From NCBI GenBank assembly GCA_947475855.1, contig CANJPN010000084.1:1-15471 (forward strand): a stretch of 15,471 nt of DNA, written 5' to 3'. The translations under genes and the position numbers were made by a program. The notes beneath the pieces were generated by a model. That model ran no database searches. It worked only from the letters and a program-made list of their open reading frames with translations, and was not told the DNA's origin. Origin of the DNA: Bradyrhizobiaceae bacterium. GTDB lineage: Bacteria > Pseudomonadota > Alphaproteobacteria > Rhizobiales > Hyphomicrobiaceae. Below are positions 14,154 to 15,471 of this stretch, piece by piece. Within the stretch, counting starts at the first letter, position 1, and every line of letters begins with the position of its first letter.

Positions 14154-15128
14154 TCAATTCGGCTTGATACCTGCCGCCTGCACCGCCATGCCGGCCGCCT
14201 CGACCTCGCTGCGGAAGAAAACGGCGGTGGCGGCTGCATCGCGACCGTCCGGATAGTAGCCTGCTCCTTGCACGACCTTGGCCACGCCGGGAACCTCGAT
14301 CGCCTTGCGTATCGCGACATTGAGCCGATTGACGATCGCTGGCGGCGTTGCGGCCGGCGCGAAATACATGCCCCAGGAGCCCCAAACGGGAAAGCCCGGC
14401 ACGATGTCTTTGACGAGATCGAGTTCGGGCTTCTCCGGAAAGGGCTTCGATCCGGTGAAGCCTATCGCGCGCAACTGGCCTTCACTCACCAAGCCCAACA
14501 CGGACGGCGGCGTCACGAGCATCAGTTGAATCGATTGGCTAAGCAGCGCATTTGCCACGTCCCCTGCGCCACGGAAGGGTACGTGGTCCATCTCGACGCC
14601 GGCTTTGAGCTTGAACATTTCTGTCGCCAGATGAAGCGTATTGCCAACGCCGGGCGACCCATACACGACACGGTTTGCTTTCGAGTGGGCGATCAGCTCC
14701 TTCACATTGCGGACGGGCGTCGCAGGATGCACCAGCATGAACAGCCCGTCCAACACACCAATGCTGGCGATCGGCGTGAGATCCTTGAGAATGTCGAACC
14801 GCAGGTTTTTGTACATGAATGGTACGGGCGTGATCGAGGCGCTGGAGAACAACAGGGTATAGCCGTTAGGCTCGGCCCGTGCGACCGTGCCTATGGCGAG
14901 CGTGCCGTTCGCACCGGCCTGATTCTCGACGATGAACTGCTGGCCCAGATCGACGCTCAATTGTGCCGACACTGCCCGCGCCAGCACATCGGGACCGGCT
15001 CCAGCCGTAAAGCCGACAAGCACGCGCAGCGCGCGCGCAGGGAACTCCTGAGCCGCGGCCTTCCAGCTTTGTGATCCCAACACGGCCCCGAACGAAACCA
15101 ACGCCAGCAGTGTGCGAACCCGCCCCAT
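14154..15128 (-). CDS. Bug/TctC-family periplasmic solute receptor (second copy)
   Basis: A 324-residue exported receptor of the same family as the one at 5145, but clearly divergent from it. The Sec signal peptide is MGRVRTLLALVSFGAVLG followed by a stretch ending KAAAQ. Family segments are LRVLVGFTAGAGPDVLARAV (with the conserved Asp), FIVENQAGANGTLA, the AEPNGYTLLF motif, YGSPGVGNTLHLATEMFK and HVPFRGAGDVANALL. ATG 15128 is used; a GTG one codon earlier (15131) has slightly better spacing to the GGAGG upstream, and a GTG at 15167 would lengthen the N-terminus before the signal peptide. No TctA or TctB genes are present. The glutathione-transferase gene follows closely, suggesting that the captured acid may be a substrate for that enzyme's pathway. 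Confidence 0.88.
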   Translation of the reverse strand: MGRVRTLLALVSFGAVLGSQSWKAAAQEFPARALRVLVGFTAGAGPDVLARAVSAQLSVDLGQQFIVENQAGANGTLAIGTVARAEPNGYTLLFSSASITPVPFMYKNLRFDILKDLTPIASIGVLDGLFMLVHPATPVRNVKELIAHSKANRVVYGSPGVGNTLHLATEMFKLKAGVEMDHVPFRGAGDVANALLSQSIQLMLVTPPSVLGLVSEGQLRAIGFTGSKPFPEKPELDLVKDIVPGFPVWGSWGMYFAPAATPPAIVNRLNVAIRKAIEVPGVAKVVQGAGYYPDGRDAAATAVFFRSEVEAAGMAVQAAGIKPN

Positions 15129-15234
15129 CACGATCTGTTTCCTCCCACCAATGACGGCCTGTTTCACGAGTCCGAGTGATCATCCCGCCCTGTGCGGCCT
15201 TGCCCGGACAGCAAGAGATGCATCGGGAGCCTCC

Positions 15235-15471
15235 TCAACCGCTGTCGGCATCGATTGCGTTGTCGCGGCGGGCGTTCTGCGGCGTCAGCGGACGAACGCG
15301 CAGGGCGGTGATGCGGTTACGCGTCTTGCGCAGGACCTCGAAGCGGAAGCCGTGGAAGTTGAAGGTCTGGCCCGCTTCCGGGATCGTCTGCGCTTCGTGG
15401 ATCACGACGCCGGCGACCGTGGTCGCCTCCTCGCCAGGAATATCCCAATCCATGTGCCGGTTGAGGTCGCG
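15235..15471 (-). CDS. CorC/HlyC-family protein, C-terminal part (runs off the window edge)
   Basis: The final 78 codons of a gene whose start lies beyond the right edge. The visible protein begins RDLNRHMDWDIPGEEATTVAGVVIHEAQTIPEAG and continues with FNFHGFRFEVLRKTRNRITALRVRPL. This is the transporter-associated (CorC_HlyC) domain found after the DUF21 membrane domain and CBS pair in the CNNM/CorC/'hemolysin' family, linked to magnesium or cobalt efflux. The last 15 residues are polar and probably disordered. It ends 107 bp upstream of the second Bug-receptor start on the same strand; no functional link is apparent, and the gene is likely chromosomal backbone. Confidence 0.82.
   Translation of the reverse strand, partial: RDLNRHMDWDIPGEEATTVAGVVIHEAQTIPEAGQTFNFHGFRFEVLRKTRNRITALRVRPLTPQNARRDNAIDADSG

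Noticed and set aside
13923..15074. 383-codon plus-strand frame opposite the second Bug receptor
   Set aside because: It is antisense to a receptor with clear family motifs and a signal peptide; no domain is recognisable.

Overview
The window is GC-rich, densely coded DNA. It most likely comes from an alphaproteobacterium of the Hyphomicrobiales type (Bradyrhizobium-like relatives). That placement is an inference from the codon use, the two periplasmic Bug/TctC-type receptors, the Tat-exported NitT/TauT-like binding protein ending its leader in 'SPAILRAQ', and the style of the intergenic palindromes. No rRNA, phage, transposase or CRISPR sequence was seen.

Layout, left to right. (1) Positions 75-102 hold what looks like only the 3' end of a tRNA gene (T arm, acceptor strand, CCA). 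(2) Positions 416-2686 hold the phosphate two-component pair phoR (sensor kinase) and phoB (response regulator), separated by 312 bp that contain a good Pho box. The pstSCAB-phoU genes, often linked to this pair, are not between them. (3) Positions 2716-4972, on the minus strand, hold two adjacent acyl-CoA dehydrogenase genes, which look like the catalytic and non-catalytic subunits of a heteromeric enzyme. (4) Positions 5145-13273, on the plus strand and divergent from the dehydrogenases, hold an eight-gene run: a Bug/TctC solute receptor, a three-gene ABC importer (binding protein, permease, ATPase), an enoyl-CoA hydratase, a thiolase-like protein, a DUF35 protein without zinc-ribbon cysteines, and an acyl-CoA ligase. 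(5) Positions 13467-15128, on the minus strand, hold a second Bug/TctC receptor followed by a maleylacetoacetate-isomerase-like glutathione transferase. (6) The right edge cuts a minus-strand CorC/HlyC-family gene, leaving its C-terminal domain.

The genes from 2716 to 13273 read as one uptake-and-degradation locus for an unidentified organic acid. The acid is imported by the ABC system (perhaps with help from the Bug receptor), activated by the CoA ligase, desaturated by the paired dehydrogenases, hydrated by the crotonase, and cleaved by the thiolase-like/DUF35 pair. No 3-hydroxyacyl-CoA dehydrogenase is present in the window. With a DUF35-partnered thiolase-like protein, this suggests aldol-type (Ltp2-ChsH2-like) cleavage rather than ordinary thiolysis. 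This is the most interesting hypothesis in the window; the substrate cannot be read from the sequence.

The two 131-bp gaps either side of the DUF35 gene each hold structured repeats: inverted arrays of a TGATTGG-like heptamer, and a pair of 25-nt GGGTC-type palindromes. Three consecutive hairpins and a REP-like motif follow the CoA ligase.
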